From the NCBI GenBank assembly GCA_902984215.1, contig CADWAF010004729.1:1-22995 (forward strand): a DNA stretch of 22,995 bases, written 5' to 3'. The notes below the pieces were generated by a model, which saw only the letters and a list, made by a program, of their open reading frames with translations, was not told where the DNA came from and searched no databases. The position numbers and the translations under genes were made by a program. Of the stretch, positions 9,199 through 18,329 are shown one piece after another. Every line of letters begins with the position of its first letter. The first letter of the stretch is position 1. The stretch is from Willaertia magna (Eukaryota > Heterolobosea > Eutetramitea > Acrasida > Naegleriidae).

Positions 9199-10608
9199 AT
9201 GAATAAATCTATAGGTGGTGTGATTGTTGTTGGACAGAAGAATGGTGGGATATTCAGTAAAAAGAATAATAAAAAACCAGTGTGCATCTCTGAAAATTCT
9301 TTTCTTGAACTGGGTCTTCCTCATGACAAGTGGACACAATATAATTTTAATCAAACAATAATAAAGAAGATTGTTTGTTCTGCCACTTCAATTTTTATTT
9401 GGACCGGTAGGTATTTATTATAAAAAGCTAATTGTAGATCTAAATTATTGTAAGAATCCGATAATCTATTTATTGTCAGCAATTCATCATTCAATCACAA
9501 TAATTTAAAAAGCTTAGGTGACAATGTTTATTCATTTGAATTCAAGAATTTTCTACATTCAAATGATATCATGAAAGATAGAGATATTCCTAGAATTAAA
9601 GATATTTTTGCTTGTTATCCATTAAAAATTGTACAATTAGAAAATGATGAATGGATTATTTTATTTCAATCAGCAAGTGAATTGAAAGTTCGTCACGTGA
9701 CTGATAAACTAAAGATTATTGGCCATGGTCCATTGTCACACAAATTCATTGCAATAGATGGTACGTAAATTTCTATTATTTCTATAATAACCCTAACAAT
9801 AATAATAATTTAAGATAAAAATACGTTTAGAGCATGGTCTGGTCAATCACACAACGCCCTTGGTGAAATTACTCTTTCACAAATAGCAATTGAAAAGATT
9901 AATGAAATTATTAAAAAAGATATTCGTTTACTAACTTGTGGAGGAGATTATAGCGTTATAGTCACAAAAGATAATAAAATGTATGTTGAAGGTCCAAATA
10001 CATTTAATTCACAAAATGGAAAAGAAACCCCAACTCTACAATATGAATATATTAATACACCTTTTGAAACATTGGCAACTATTAAGCAAGTTAAATGTGG
10101 ATACTTTCATACCGTTGTTTTATTAGAAAATGGAAAGGTTTACGCCTCTGGTAAGTATACTTTAATCTTTTTTTTATTTATTTTCATATAAGGATATAAT
10201 ATATTGTTTCAATGTGGTCACTTAGCTTCTTCTGAAAACAAAGGGTTTTTAGAGTTTATAATTCCTAATGGTTTGTGTATTAAAGATATTGGTTGCACTT
10301 CAAGAGGAACGTATTTTATAACAACTTGTAAGAAAGCTTATTTTGTTGGAGAAGTTGTTGGTTCAGATTACACAACGAAAGGAAAATTTGGTAATGTTTT
10401 AGCTCATTGTTTACCTTTCAATCAATCAAATGGAGTGGAATATAATGAAGTAGCGTCCGGTGGATGGCATTATGTAGTTTATTTTAAAAAAGAAAAGGGA
10501 ACTAAATCCTTAATTTACTTTGAAAATAATATGAAACGCTTGTCACAATCTATAAGTAAGGCAACAGTTACAGATCTATCAGACACAGCGATAATAACTT
10601 TAGACTAG
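9199..10608 (+). CDS. RCC1-like repeat protein, three introns
   Basis: Four exons (9199-9410, 9480-9760, 9815-10150, 10193-10608) give 414 aa. The introns are 69, 54 and 42 bp, with donors GTATTT, GTACGT and GTAAGT and all with AG acceptors. Phases agree, and each junction restores a repeat motif: WTG|SNSSFN, AID|DKNTFRAWSG and YAS|GYNILFQCGH. RCC1-type blade strands are seen as LLTCGGDYSVIVTKDNKMYVEG, VKCGYFHTVVLLENGKVYASG and VASGGWHYVVYF. The first half is more degenerate and the second half clearer. The last 40 or so residues are not blade-like. A seven-bladed propeller is likely, but no Ran-specific residues can be claimed. It is a paralogue-like relative of the proteins at 45 and 21464. 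The gene ends 33 bp from the convergent GH31 gene. Confidence 0.8.
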
Positions 10609-10641
10609 TGGTAATTGTTTTTTAACTAATTGTTAATTTAT

Positions 10642-13353
10642 TTAACAAGTTGTGATTTGAATATTCCATTTACTACCCATTTGTAAATTCATTCTCTCAA
10701 TTGTTAAAACTAAATAACTTGTGTTGAATGAAAAATTATTAAAAGCAGGTTTTCCATTAATTTGAACACCACAAATATTAACTTGTTGTAAAACTCCAAG
10801 ATATACAATCACTCTATCCATTACCAAGTTATTTACAACAAATCCACTTGATTGAACACCTTCTTGAATTACAATTTGATTATTAACAGAGCTTACTCTA
10901 TAATTTAATAAAGTATATTTTCCTTCTTCAATAGTATTCATAGATTCACCATCATCTAAGAATAATTCACCATAAGCTTGTTTAGAATTATTTAAAGCAA
11001 TTAATAATTCATAAGGATTTCCCTTTTGTTTAACAGTATTTAATGCAGGTTCTTGTCTTGGAATGATTGCTCCTCCCCTTAAATGTAAAGGCAATACATC
11101 AATTGGTGCATCTATTAAAACAAATGATTGAGTGATTGGCATTAACTTTCCTGAATAATAATCATACCAAATATCATTAGGGAAATAAGCAGTTAACATT
11201 GTAACACCTTGTTCTAAAACTGGACTAACTAATAAATACTTTCCCATTAAATATTGTGTTTCAATTCTATAGGTTGGTTTTTCAGCTGGATATTCAAAGA
11301 ATAGTGGTTGTATAGCAACACCTCCATCCATATTAACCTTAGCTAATAAAGTATATAAATAAGGTAATATTTGATATCTATTTAATAAAACCTTTCTTGA
11401 AATATCAGTTGCCCTTTGTGAGAATTGATATGGTTCTTGTGATCTTTGATTAATGGCATTATGATTTCTAGAAAATGGATACATACTTCCCAATTGCATC
11501 CAACGAATTAATAACTCTTCATTACAATCACCATTAAATCCACCAATATCAGAACCAACATGTGCAAAACCAAACATATTATGTAATAAAATTGAACTAA
11601 TTGAACTTCTCATTGATTCATAAGTACTAAAGTTATCTCCTGTCCAATGTGAAACATATTTACCAGATCCAGAGAATGAACTTCTTGTTAAAACAAAGCT
11701 ACGTTTACCATAATAAGTTTGTAAAGCTTCAGCTGTAACTTTTGCTTCAAAATATGGATATAAAGTATGTGCATTATAATAATTACTTATATACATATTA
11801 CTATTTAAAGGTAAAGTTTTATGATATAAATAATCATTTGTTGGATTATAAGGTGGTGAATTATATTTATCATCTAACTTCTCTGCAAGGAAAGTGGCTA
11901 ACTCATTCATATCAATCCATAAACCATCAACCTGTACTGATGCTAAGAAACTATGGATTAAAGGTTTCCAGTAACTTGTTTCATATTTTGGATGTGTTGC
12001 ATCAGGGAAATAGCAGGGACCTGGCCACACGGTTGACCAAGCTAAACCATTTCCAGTTGCATTCTTTACAAAAATATCTAATTGTAAACCTAATTCTAAT
12101 GGTTCATAACTATACTTTGATAAATCAACTGTAGGTATACCTGGATCAACAATTACAACATATTTCATACCATTTTGATGTAAATCTTTTACAAAATTTC
12201 TAACATTATTAATTGGATAACGTTGTGAATCAAAAGTAAAATCCCAATATAAATACATATAATCAATATCAGTCCACATTGCATCTAAAGGTAAATTATT
12301 TAAACTATAATTACTAACTACCTGTTTAACTTCATCTAATGTATTATATCCCCATCTACATTGATGAAATCCTAATGACCAATAAGGTGGTAAATAAGGT
12401 TTACCAATTATAGAATGATATTGTTCAATTACTTGTTTACTTGTTGGTCCTAAAAAGAAATATAAATCCATCACACCACCTATCGTTTCAAATTGTAAAT
12501 ATCTATCTTGATTATTATATTTTGTACGTACATCCATTGCATTTGTATTTAAAAAGAATACTCCATGTGATGGTTGACTATTTGATGCTTGTAAATAGAA
12601 TGGATGAGTACCATAAAGATTTGTTTGTACATCATTACCATTATCATTATTCCACATTGAGAATTTATTATCTGTTATATTTAAACGTAAAGAATCTATC
12701 CTTTCACCTAATCCATAAATATTTGGTTCTTCATTATTATTAGTATAGAATTCAGTACCAAATGTAATGTATTGATCACTAAAGACGAATGGTCTATTCT
12801 TTGTGGAAAAGATAATTCCTTCTTTTCTATAAATTGTAAAGTAGAATGGTTGACCAACTGAACTAACTTCAATATGATAAAGAATGTCATTGTCAATTTT
12901 TTTATTCTTCTTTTTATGATTATTATTATTATCTTTTAAAACGAATGGTGATGCTTGCCATCTTTTTCCTTCAATATCTGTAATTAATAAATGTAAAATT
13001 TCATTTGTTTCAAAAGTTATAGTATATTTTAGGTTTGTTATATCATTTCCAAATGGTCCATTTGTTCCTTTCATTAATTGTAAAGTTCCTGAAATTCCAC
13101 CATTTGTTTCCATTTTAGTTTGTGTAATGTAAACGGAAGAACTAATTTGAAAAGGTGGAATGTCATTCTTCTTTTTAAAAATATTTCCCATTGATTGTTT
13201 AATGTTTTTATTTTTTAAATTTAAACAAGATATTGAATGACAACAAAGAAGTAACAAAGATAACAAGGTTAATGATAATAATAAACTAATATTCTTATTA
13301 TTACCCATTCTCAAAGTCAATAGGGAACGAAAAGCGGTACCCTTGTTTGCCAT
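10642..13353 (-). CDS. GH31 alpha-glucosidase, secreted or lysosomal
   Basis: This is a 903-aa single-exon gene. It has the GH31 barrel signatures MWTDIDYM (W360-M366), then DGLWIDMNE with the expected nucleophile D481, and HWTGDNFSTYESM with the expected acid/base D573. GRSFVLTR-like (KRSFVLTRSSFSGSG) and HNMFGFAHVGSDIGGF segments complete the active site. Human acid alpha-glucosidase has the same order (D518, D616). The reaction is release of glucose from the non-reducing ends of alpha-glucans, probably in lysosomes or food vacuoles. The usual NEP after WIDM is NEL here. The first Met is followed by 15 residues and then MGNNKNISLLLSLTLLSLLL; starting at Met16 (13308) gives a cleaner signal peptide. 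No trefoil domain is seen. A beta-sandwich N-terminal domain (about 70-320) and C-terminal beta domains flank the barrel. Neutral alpha-glucosidase/glucosidase II is an alternative, but there is no ER-retention signal. Confidence 0.93.
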   Translation of the reverse strand: MANKGTAFRSLLTLRMGNNKNISLLLSLTLLSLLLLCCHSISCLNLKNKNIKQSMGNIFKKKNDIPPFQISSSVYITQTKMETNGGISGTLQLMKGTNGPFGNDITNLKYTITFETNEILHLLITDIEGKRWQASPFVLKDNNNNHKKKNKKIDNDILYHIEVSSVGQPFYFTIYRKEGIIFSTKNRPFVFSDQYITFGTEFYTNNNEEPNIYGLGERIDSLRLNITDNKFSMWNNDNGNDVQTNLYGTHPFYLQASNSQPSHGVFFLNTNAMDVRTKYNNQDRYLQFETIGGVMDLYFFLGPTSKQVIEQYHSIIGKPYLPPYWSLGFHQCRWGYNTLDEVKQVVSNYSLNNLPLDAMWTDIDYMYLYWDFTFDSQRYPINNVRNFVKDLHQNGMKYVVIVDPGIPTVDLSKYSYEPLELGLQLDIFVKNATGNGLAWSTVWPGPCYFPDATHPKYETSYWKPLIHSFLASVQVDGLWIDMNELATFLAEKLDDKYNSPPYNPTNDYLYHKTLPLNSNMYISNYYNAHTLYPYFEAKVTAEALQTYYGKRSFVLTRSSFSGSGKYVSHWTGDNFSTYESMRSSISSILLHNMFGFAHVGSDIGGFNGDCNEELLIRWMQLGSMYPFSRNHNAINQRSQEPYQFSQRATDISRKVLLNRYQILPYLYTLLAKVNMDGGVAIQPLFFEYPAEKPTYRIETQYLMGKYLLVSPVLEQGVTMLTAYFPNDIWYDYYSGKLMPITQSFVLIDAPIDVLPLHLRGGAIIPRQEPALNTVKQKGNPYELLIALNNSKQAYGELFLDDGESMNTIEEGKYTLLNYRVSSVNNQIVIQEGVQSSGFVVNNLVMDRVIVYLGVLQQVNICGVQINGKPAFNNFSFNTSYLVLTIERMNLQMGSKWNIQITTC

Positions 13354-13596
13354 TATTTTTTTTTTGAAAAATTTTGTTGTTGTAATGAGCGATCAGACAA
13401 ATGTAGCTGTTGAAAATCTTCAAAAAAACGATTCGTAAAGTAAGAGAGGGAAGTTATTAGTGCAAATTTATTTGCGTTTAACCAAAGAATTGAAAGTATT
13501 GTTAAAGTGGTTTTAGAATTCTACTTTGTTTGAATTATGACTGTTTGAAAGCCAACGTCGTTTAGTTGCAAATTCTTTTATCCAGAAGAATAAAAA
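13354..13596. promoter_or_regulatory. Divergent promoter region between GH31 and FKBP/TPR genes
   Basis: This 243-bp spacer separates two head-to-head genes, so both promoters must lie in it. Poly-A/T tracts directly precede each start codon. No clear TATA box, inverted repeat or other recognisable site was found. Confidence 0.5.
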
Positions 13597-15246
13597 ATGA
13601 TTCAAGACAAAGTTGAAAATAATCAAGTTGAAAGTAATGAGAAAAACAATGTTCCGAATGAAGCGAATGGATTAAATGATAATGATAACAATACAGAATT
13701 TCGTAAAGAGAAAAAGCCAAAAGATCCTAGAAAAGTAAATAGAATTCCAATTGATATTGACACTATTTGCTTTAATACTTCTCTACAAGCCTTGCCGGGA
13801 ATTCAGAAATGTATTGTAAAAGAAGGAGAAGGACAAGTTGCAACAAAAGGATCAAATATAAGATGTAAGTTGTTAAAGAAAATAATTAAATGAAGACTTA
13901 TCAATTAATAGATAAAAGTCAATGTAAGGTTTTCTTTAAGAAAAGTGAAGAAGATAAAGATTTACAAGTGGCAGTAATTGAAAAGAATTTAGAACAAGAA
14001 AGAAGATTAAGAACAGGTAGTGTGTTACCTGTACTATTAGATTGTATATACACAATGAAATATGGGGAAGAGGCAATCTTTAAAATTGAAAGAAGTAAAA
14101 TGTTACAAAAAGGTGATTCAATCTTATCAGTTGATTGTGTTTCTTATTCTGAAGAATTATCAAATGTAGATTCAAGTAATAATTTAGTTACAATAGAATC
14201 AAATAACGTTAAAACTCATAAAGAGTTAGTTAATTTACAAGTGTTACCTGAAGTGTTCTATTTATTGTATTTAGAAATAACATTCTTAGAGATTAAAGAG
14301 CCTGTCAAACCACCGTCAGCTTTTGATGAGTTTATTGAACAATGTAATAAGGAAAGGGAGTTAGGTAATAAACAATATAGAAATAAAGAATTTAAGAAAG
14401 CTTTAACTACATACAGAAGAGGTTTAAAATATATAAGTGATGTAGAGATTGATAATGAAAACTTTTTTCAAAAAGAAAAGCTTGTGAATGAGCATAAAGT
14501 TAAACTTAAATTAAATATTGCTAAAGTATTTCTTGCAGAAGGAAATTTTAGTGACTGTATAGAACAATGTGAAGAATTATTAAAGAAGGATAAATATAAT
14601 TATGAAGCTAATTATTTAGAAGCCAAATGTTATTTGCAACAAAAAGATTATGAAAGGGGTTTGTTAAAAGTTGAAAAATCAAAAAGTTTTTTAAAACATG
14701 ATATTGAGGTAAAGAAAAAGAAAATTCCAAAAGTTGATGAAGTGAAACAAAAATTAGAGGATGTAGAAACATCCTTAAAGAAGTTAAAGGAAGAAATGGA
14801 AAACAAAGATAGAATTCAAATGAAAAAAGCAATGCCTAATTTATTTAAGGAAAGTCTTTATGACGATACTGTTGTGACAGAAGGTGCCATCGAAAATTCA
14901 ATGAATAATTTGAATGAAGAAGAAGAAAATTATTTAGAAGACTACGATGAGGACAAATGGGAAGAGCTACAAAAAAGAGATGAAATGTTGGGAAAAAAAC
15001 CTTGGTTCACTTCTGATGGTGGTGTAATTTATCTAGATAAAAATTAATCCACTTTATACTTTCAAAAACCAATCCAGTTTTGTATCTGTCTTTAAGGATC
15101 AAAAAGAAAAAGAAGCTATTTTAAATATTATTAAGGAACAGTTTAATGAAATTATGAAATACTTTGATAAAACAGGGGAGTTAAAAAGAAAATTATTCAC
15201 AGTTCAGTATAATCTTTTGGCTGACAGATTGGAGATTACAAAGTAA
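13597..15246 (+). CDS. FKBP-like / TPR co-chaperone protein, one sure intron, uncertain 3' end
   Basis: Exon 1 (13597-13864) joins 13912 onward across a 47-bp intron (GTAAGT...TTAATAG) in phase 1. Residues about 60-170 resemble a degenerate FKBP-type peptidyl-prolyl isomerase domain (PGIQKCIVKEGEGQVATKGS; YTMKYGEEAIFKI). The aromatic active-site residues are largely missing, so it is probably not catalytic. Three TPR motifs follow: ERELGNKQYRNKEFKKALTT, LKLNIAKVFLAEGNFSDCIE and YEANYLEAKCYLQQKDYERG. This is the layout of FKBP51/52 and AIP-type Hsp90 co-chaperones. The frame stops at 15047 (467 aa). However, coding-like sequence continues in another frame to 15246 (DQKEKEAILNIIKEQFNEIM...LLADRLEITK). 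It is reached by losing one A from AAAAA at 15039-15043 (533 aa) or by a 73-bp intron 15024-15096 (GTAATT...TTTAAG; 509 aa). The end given here includes this extension. Confidence 0.7.
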
Positions 15247-15448
15247 TTTTTACATTGTGAAGAATGACTCGTGTTTATTGTGAATCGTGTATTAAGGAGT
15301 TGTCATGAAAGACAACCATCATAGAAGAATGGATCTCTTTTAGCAAGCAGTCGTAAACATTGCGGCTAGGAAAATTAGCAGAACAAGGATCAAATAAAAC
15401 CAAAAATAAGAAACAAGGAACTTTTTGTAAAAACAAAAAAAAAATAAC
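15247..15448. other. Intergenic spacer with a small hairpin
   Basis: This is about 200 bp between two plus-strand genes. It holds a perfect 6-bp stem GTTGTC-ATGAAA-GACAAC at 15299-15316 and a poly-A run before the next start. It should contain the promoter of the dehydrogenase gene. No convincing gene is visible. Confidence 0.4.
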
Positions 15449-16384
15449 ATGATTTCTTTGATGATATTTTTGAGTATTCCCTTTTTCTTTTGGGTATACT
15501 ACAGATATTATGCAAAAGAACATTCTTTACAAGGATTGAATGCATTAGTTACAGGTGGTGCTAGGTAATTATTATTATTATTATTGTCACTAATTAAAAC
15601 AAAATAAAGAGGATTGGGCAAAGAAGTTGTTGACATTTTAATCAAAAAAGAAAATGTAAATAAAGTTGTCATTTGGGACATTGATGAAAAATCATTAAAT
15701 GAATGTAAAGAACAATATGGAGATAAAGTAATTGTTAAGAAAATTGACATTACCGATAGACAAGAAGTTTATAATGAAAGAGATCGCTTACAATCTGAAG
15801 AAAATATTTACATTGATATTTTAATTAATAATGCAGGTATTGTTAATGGTAAAACTTTATTAGAAACTGATGATGATAAAATTGAACAAGTTTATAAAGT
15901 TAATACTATTAGTCATTCATTCTTAGTTAAGGCTTTCCTTCCAGAGATGATCAAAAAGAACAATGATAACCAATATATTGTTACTGTTGCAAGTGCAGCT
16001 GCAATTTCAGGTACCGCTAGTTTAACAGATTATAGTTCTAGTAAATATGCTGCTTTTGGTTTCCATGAAGCCTTAAGATTAGAAATTAAGAAAAAGAAGT
16101 ACAAGGTTAATACAGTTGTAGTTTGTCCCTATTACATTCAAACTGACTTATTTAAAGGAATTAAAGATACCATTCCTTATTTATTACCTGTTTTAAAACC
16201 AGATTATGTTGCAAATAGAATGGTTGAAGGTATTAAAAAGAGAGAAGAATTAATATTAATTCCGGAATTAATTTTAAGAACTGTTTATTTATTAAGATTT
16301 TTACTTCCAGTTTCAATGTTTGATAAAATCATGGTGCTTATGGGAGTTGTTAATTCAATGGACAGTTTTAAAGGAAGAAATTAA
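15449..16384 (+). CDS. Short-chain dehydrogenase/reductase, SDR16C/retinol-dehydrogenase-like, one intron
   Basis: Exons 15449-15564 and 15610-16384 join across a 45-bp intron (GTAATT...AAATAAAG), giving 296 aa. The splice falls inside the nucleotide-binding motif and restores TGGARGLG (T35-G42), which strongly supports it. Other SDR hallmarks are NNAG at 112-115, the catalytic Ser S167 in TVASAAAISG, and YSSSK with Y180 and K184. The D in WDID after the second strand suggests NAD preference. Residues 2-21 form a hydrophobic N-terminal anchor, so the enzyme is probably ER- or lipid-droplet-attached. The stretch VTVASAA...DYSSSKYAAFGFHEALR resembles RDH10, DHRS3 and 17-beta-HSD11/13 enzymes, which oxidise or reduce retinoids, sterols or other lipids. 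The actual substrate is unknown. The intron carries an (ATT)n run. Confidence 0.88.
15566..15588 (+). repeat. (ATT)n microsatellite inside intron
   Basis: Six to seven ATT units fill the first half of the 45-bp intron of the dehydrogenase gene, directly after the GT donor. Length variation here would change intron size without affecting the protein. Confidence 0.8.
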
Positions 16385-16481
16385 TTTGTTATAAAAAACA
16401 ATAAATGAAATTAGTTGTTGTTATTAATAGATAGTAGTCCTTCTTTACTACTTGCTCTTGTTTTCTATTCCAATTCCTTTC

Positions 16482-16520
16482 AATCGGGATTATAAAAACA
16501 CAAGATGATCAAACCCGATT
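16482..16520. promoter_or_regulatory. Inverted repeat AATCGGG/CCCGATT flanking a TATA-like element
   Basis: Perfect 7-bp arms (16482-16488 and 16514-16520) are separated by 25 bp containing TATAAAAA at 16491-16498. The element sits 28-67 bp before the MINDY start codon, where a core promoter would be expected. The GC-rich arms stand out in this AT-rich spacer. It could be a dimeric transcription-factor site or a leader hairpin. Confidence 0.45.
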
Positions 16521-16548
16521 CTAATTTTAAAAAACAAAATTAAAAAAA

Positions 16549-18231
16549 ATGACAACACTAGCTAATGATCACTACCAAATAAATAACAATCACGATACAC
16601 TACAAACATCGGCAGCTACAACAATGGGTAATAATCAAACAACAATACAAGAAGGTGATATTGAAAGATATAGAGTAAAAAAAGTAATAATTGGAGAAAG
16701 AAAAACCCATATTGTTTTACAAAATTTAAATGGTCCATGTCCACTCATTGCAATCGTAAATTTATTAATTTTAAAAGGAATAAATTTAGGAATTGAAAAT
16801 AAAATAACAAAAAATAATTTTATTACAAATGATGATTTAATCCAATTATTGGCTGATCATATTCTAAATTTAGAATCAAATAAATCAACAAATAATGTAG
16901 AAGAAAATAATAATAGTGAATTACTTCATCAAGCTTTAGAGAATTTACCAAAATTAAAATATGGATTAGATATAAATATATTATTTACAAAAGGAGTACA
17001 AGGATTTGAAAATATTCCAGCTATATTTAGTATTTTAGGTATTAAATTAGTTCATGGTTGGCTAATTAATAGTGATAATTATACTTATGAAATATTAAAG
17101 GATTTAACTTATAATCAAGCTGTTGAAAAGTGTGTTTTAATGAATGAATTAATGACTGCACAAGAAGAATTATTTAAAAAAGAAAATTCTAATAATAATA
17201 CTAACGAACAAGAACAACAATTGAATAATAATAATACAGAGAATATTACAGAAAATAACAATACAGAATTATCTCCTAGAAATGTAGATTTTAAATCACC
17301 TGAAGAGATGGTTAAAAAATTAACAATTGAACAAAAAGAAAAGATAATAGTGGAAGGACAATGTATACATGAATTTTTAAATATAAATGCAACACAATTA
17401 ACAGAATATGGTTTACAACAATTACATGAAAATATAGGTGAAAGAAAATTAGCAATTCTATTTAGAAATAATCATTTTAGTGTAATTGTAAAAATACAAA
17501 AAGCAATTTTAACATTATGTACAGATGAATTATTATTAAATGAAACAAATATTGTTTGGGAAAGTTTATTAAGTGTTAATGGTGAAGTACAATATTACTT
17601 GGGAGATTTTACTCCATTCTTACCTTTGGAAACGCACGCACAGAATTATGACTATCACAGAGAAGTAAATAATAATACAAAAAATATAAATGAAAACCAT
17701 AATAATAATAATAATAATAATAATATGAATAGTGGTAATGGTAGTAATAATGAAGAAGATAAAGATTTTCAATTGGCTTTACAGTTACAGAGAGAAGAAG
17801 AGAGGGCGTTGAGGGAACAACAACAACAACAACAACAGATGCAAATGCAACAACAACAACAACAAAGGCAAACTTCTCCTTATAGCTCTCCACAAATGAA
17901 TCAAATGAATAATGGTTCTTCTTCTTCTACTTCTGGTGGTGTTGTAAACCCATATCAAACGAATAGTAATATACCCCATGCAAATCTTCCAACTATTAGA
18001 CAACAAAGACAATCGGAGAGTGGAAATGTTGGCAATAAACAAAAGTATGGAGCTACAGGTAAATATCAAAATTCTGCTGAACAATTAAGGAAAATGAATA
18101 TGGAAAGACAAGAAAGAGAACAAATACAGAAACAAACTAATCCTGAAGGATTTAATCAAAAAGTACAAGATAGACATTCAAAAAACAAAAATAGTAGAAA
18201 GAAAGAAGATGATGGTTGCATAATATGTTAG
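16549..18231 (+). CDS. MINDY-1/2-type (FAM63) deubiquitinase with C-terminal CAAX box
   Basis: This is a 560-aa single-exon gene. The core matches MINDY-1/2: QNLNGPCPLIAIVNLL holds the catalytic Cys64, LPKLKYGLDINILFTKGVQGF matches 'LPKLATGLDVNVRFTGVSDF', and LGIKLVHGWLI matches 'LGIPLYHGWLV'. LFRNNHFSVIVK contains the catalytic His309, and ETNIVWESLLSVNGE matches 'EEQVVWESLHNVDGD'. MINDY enzymes trim K48-linked polyubiquitin. A motif like the ubiquitin-binding MIU helix follows at 405-421 (KDFQLALQLQREEERAL). The protein ends CIIC, a CAAX prenylation signal, as human MINDY-1 ends CILL, so membrane attachment by farnesylation is likely. Inserts rich in Asn (about 200-230 and 370-400) and Gln (about 424-445) lengthen it. 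Start ATG 16549 follows AAAAAAA; Met26 is an alternative. Confidence 0.93.
   Translation: MTTLANDHYQINNNHDTLQTSAATTMGNNQTTIQEGDIERYRVKKVIIGERKTHIVLQNLNGPCPLIAIVNLLILKGINLGIENKITKNNFITNDDLIQLLADHILNLESNKSTNNVEENNNSELLHQALENLPKLKYGLDINILFTKGVQGFENIPAIFSILGIKLVHGWLINSDNYTYEILKDLTYNQAVEKCVLMNELMTAQEELFKKENSNNNTNEQEQQLNNNNTENITENNNTELSPRNVDFKSPEEMVKKLTIEQKEKIIVEGQCIHEFLNINATQLTEYGLQQLHENIGERKLAILFRNNHFSVIVKIQKAILTLCTDELLLNETNIVWESLLSVNGEVQYYLGDFTPFLPLETHAQNYDYHREVNNNTKNINENHNNNNNNNNMNSGNGSNNEEDKDFQLALQLQREEERALREQQQQQQQMQMQQQQQQRQTSPYSSPQMNQMNNGSSSSTSGGVVNPYQTNSNIPHANLPTIRQQRQSESGNVGNKQKYGATGKYQNSAEQLRKMNMERQEREQIQKQTNPEGFNQKVQDRHSKNKNSRKKEDDGCIIC
17701..17724 (+). repeat. (AAT)8 microsatellite coding poly-Asn
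   Basis: Eight perfect AAT units lie in the MINDY-like gene, in frame and read as Asn, in the linker between the catalytic domain and the MIU helix. Gain or loss of units would be tolerated in this linker. Confidence 0.9.
17818..17865 (+). repeat. CAA-rich tract coding poly-Gln
   Basis: Six CAA units (17818-17835) are followed by a short QMQM break and further CAA units. Together they encode a Gln-rich segment right after the MIU helix of the MINDY-like protein. Confidence 0.85.
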
Positions 18232-18329
18232 TTTTTATATATTTTTATTGTAAATAGTACAACGCTTAAATAAAAAAATTAATTATTAAATTAAAGGGTG
18301 ACTAATAAAGAAGCAAGTAACATTTTTAT

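Noticed and set aside
11742..12743. Plus-strand frames opposite the GH31 gene
   Set aside because: They are shadows of an unmistakable GH31 coding sequence and have no recognisable domains.
15264..15308. Mini-ORF MTRVYCESCIKELS with a CxxC pair
   Set aside because: It has only 14 codons and no convincing downstream exon; CxxC can arise by chance at this length.
15508..15750. Minus-strand open frame opposite the dehydrogenase gene
   Set aside because: It lies antisense to a well-supported spliced SDR gene and reads an (AAT)n run as poly-Asn; no family similarity.
17609..18084. Minus-strand frames rich in Val/Tyr/Leu opposite the MINDY gene
   Set aside because: They are complements of the Asn and Gln codon repeats, with no independent support.
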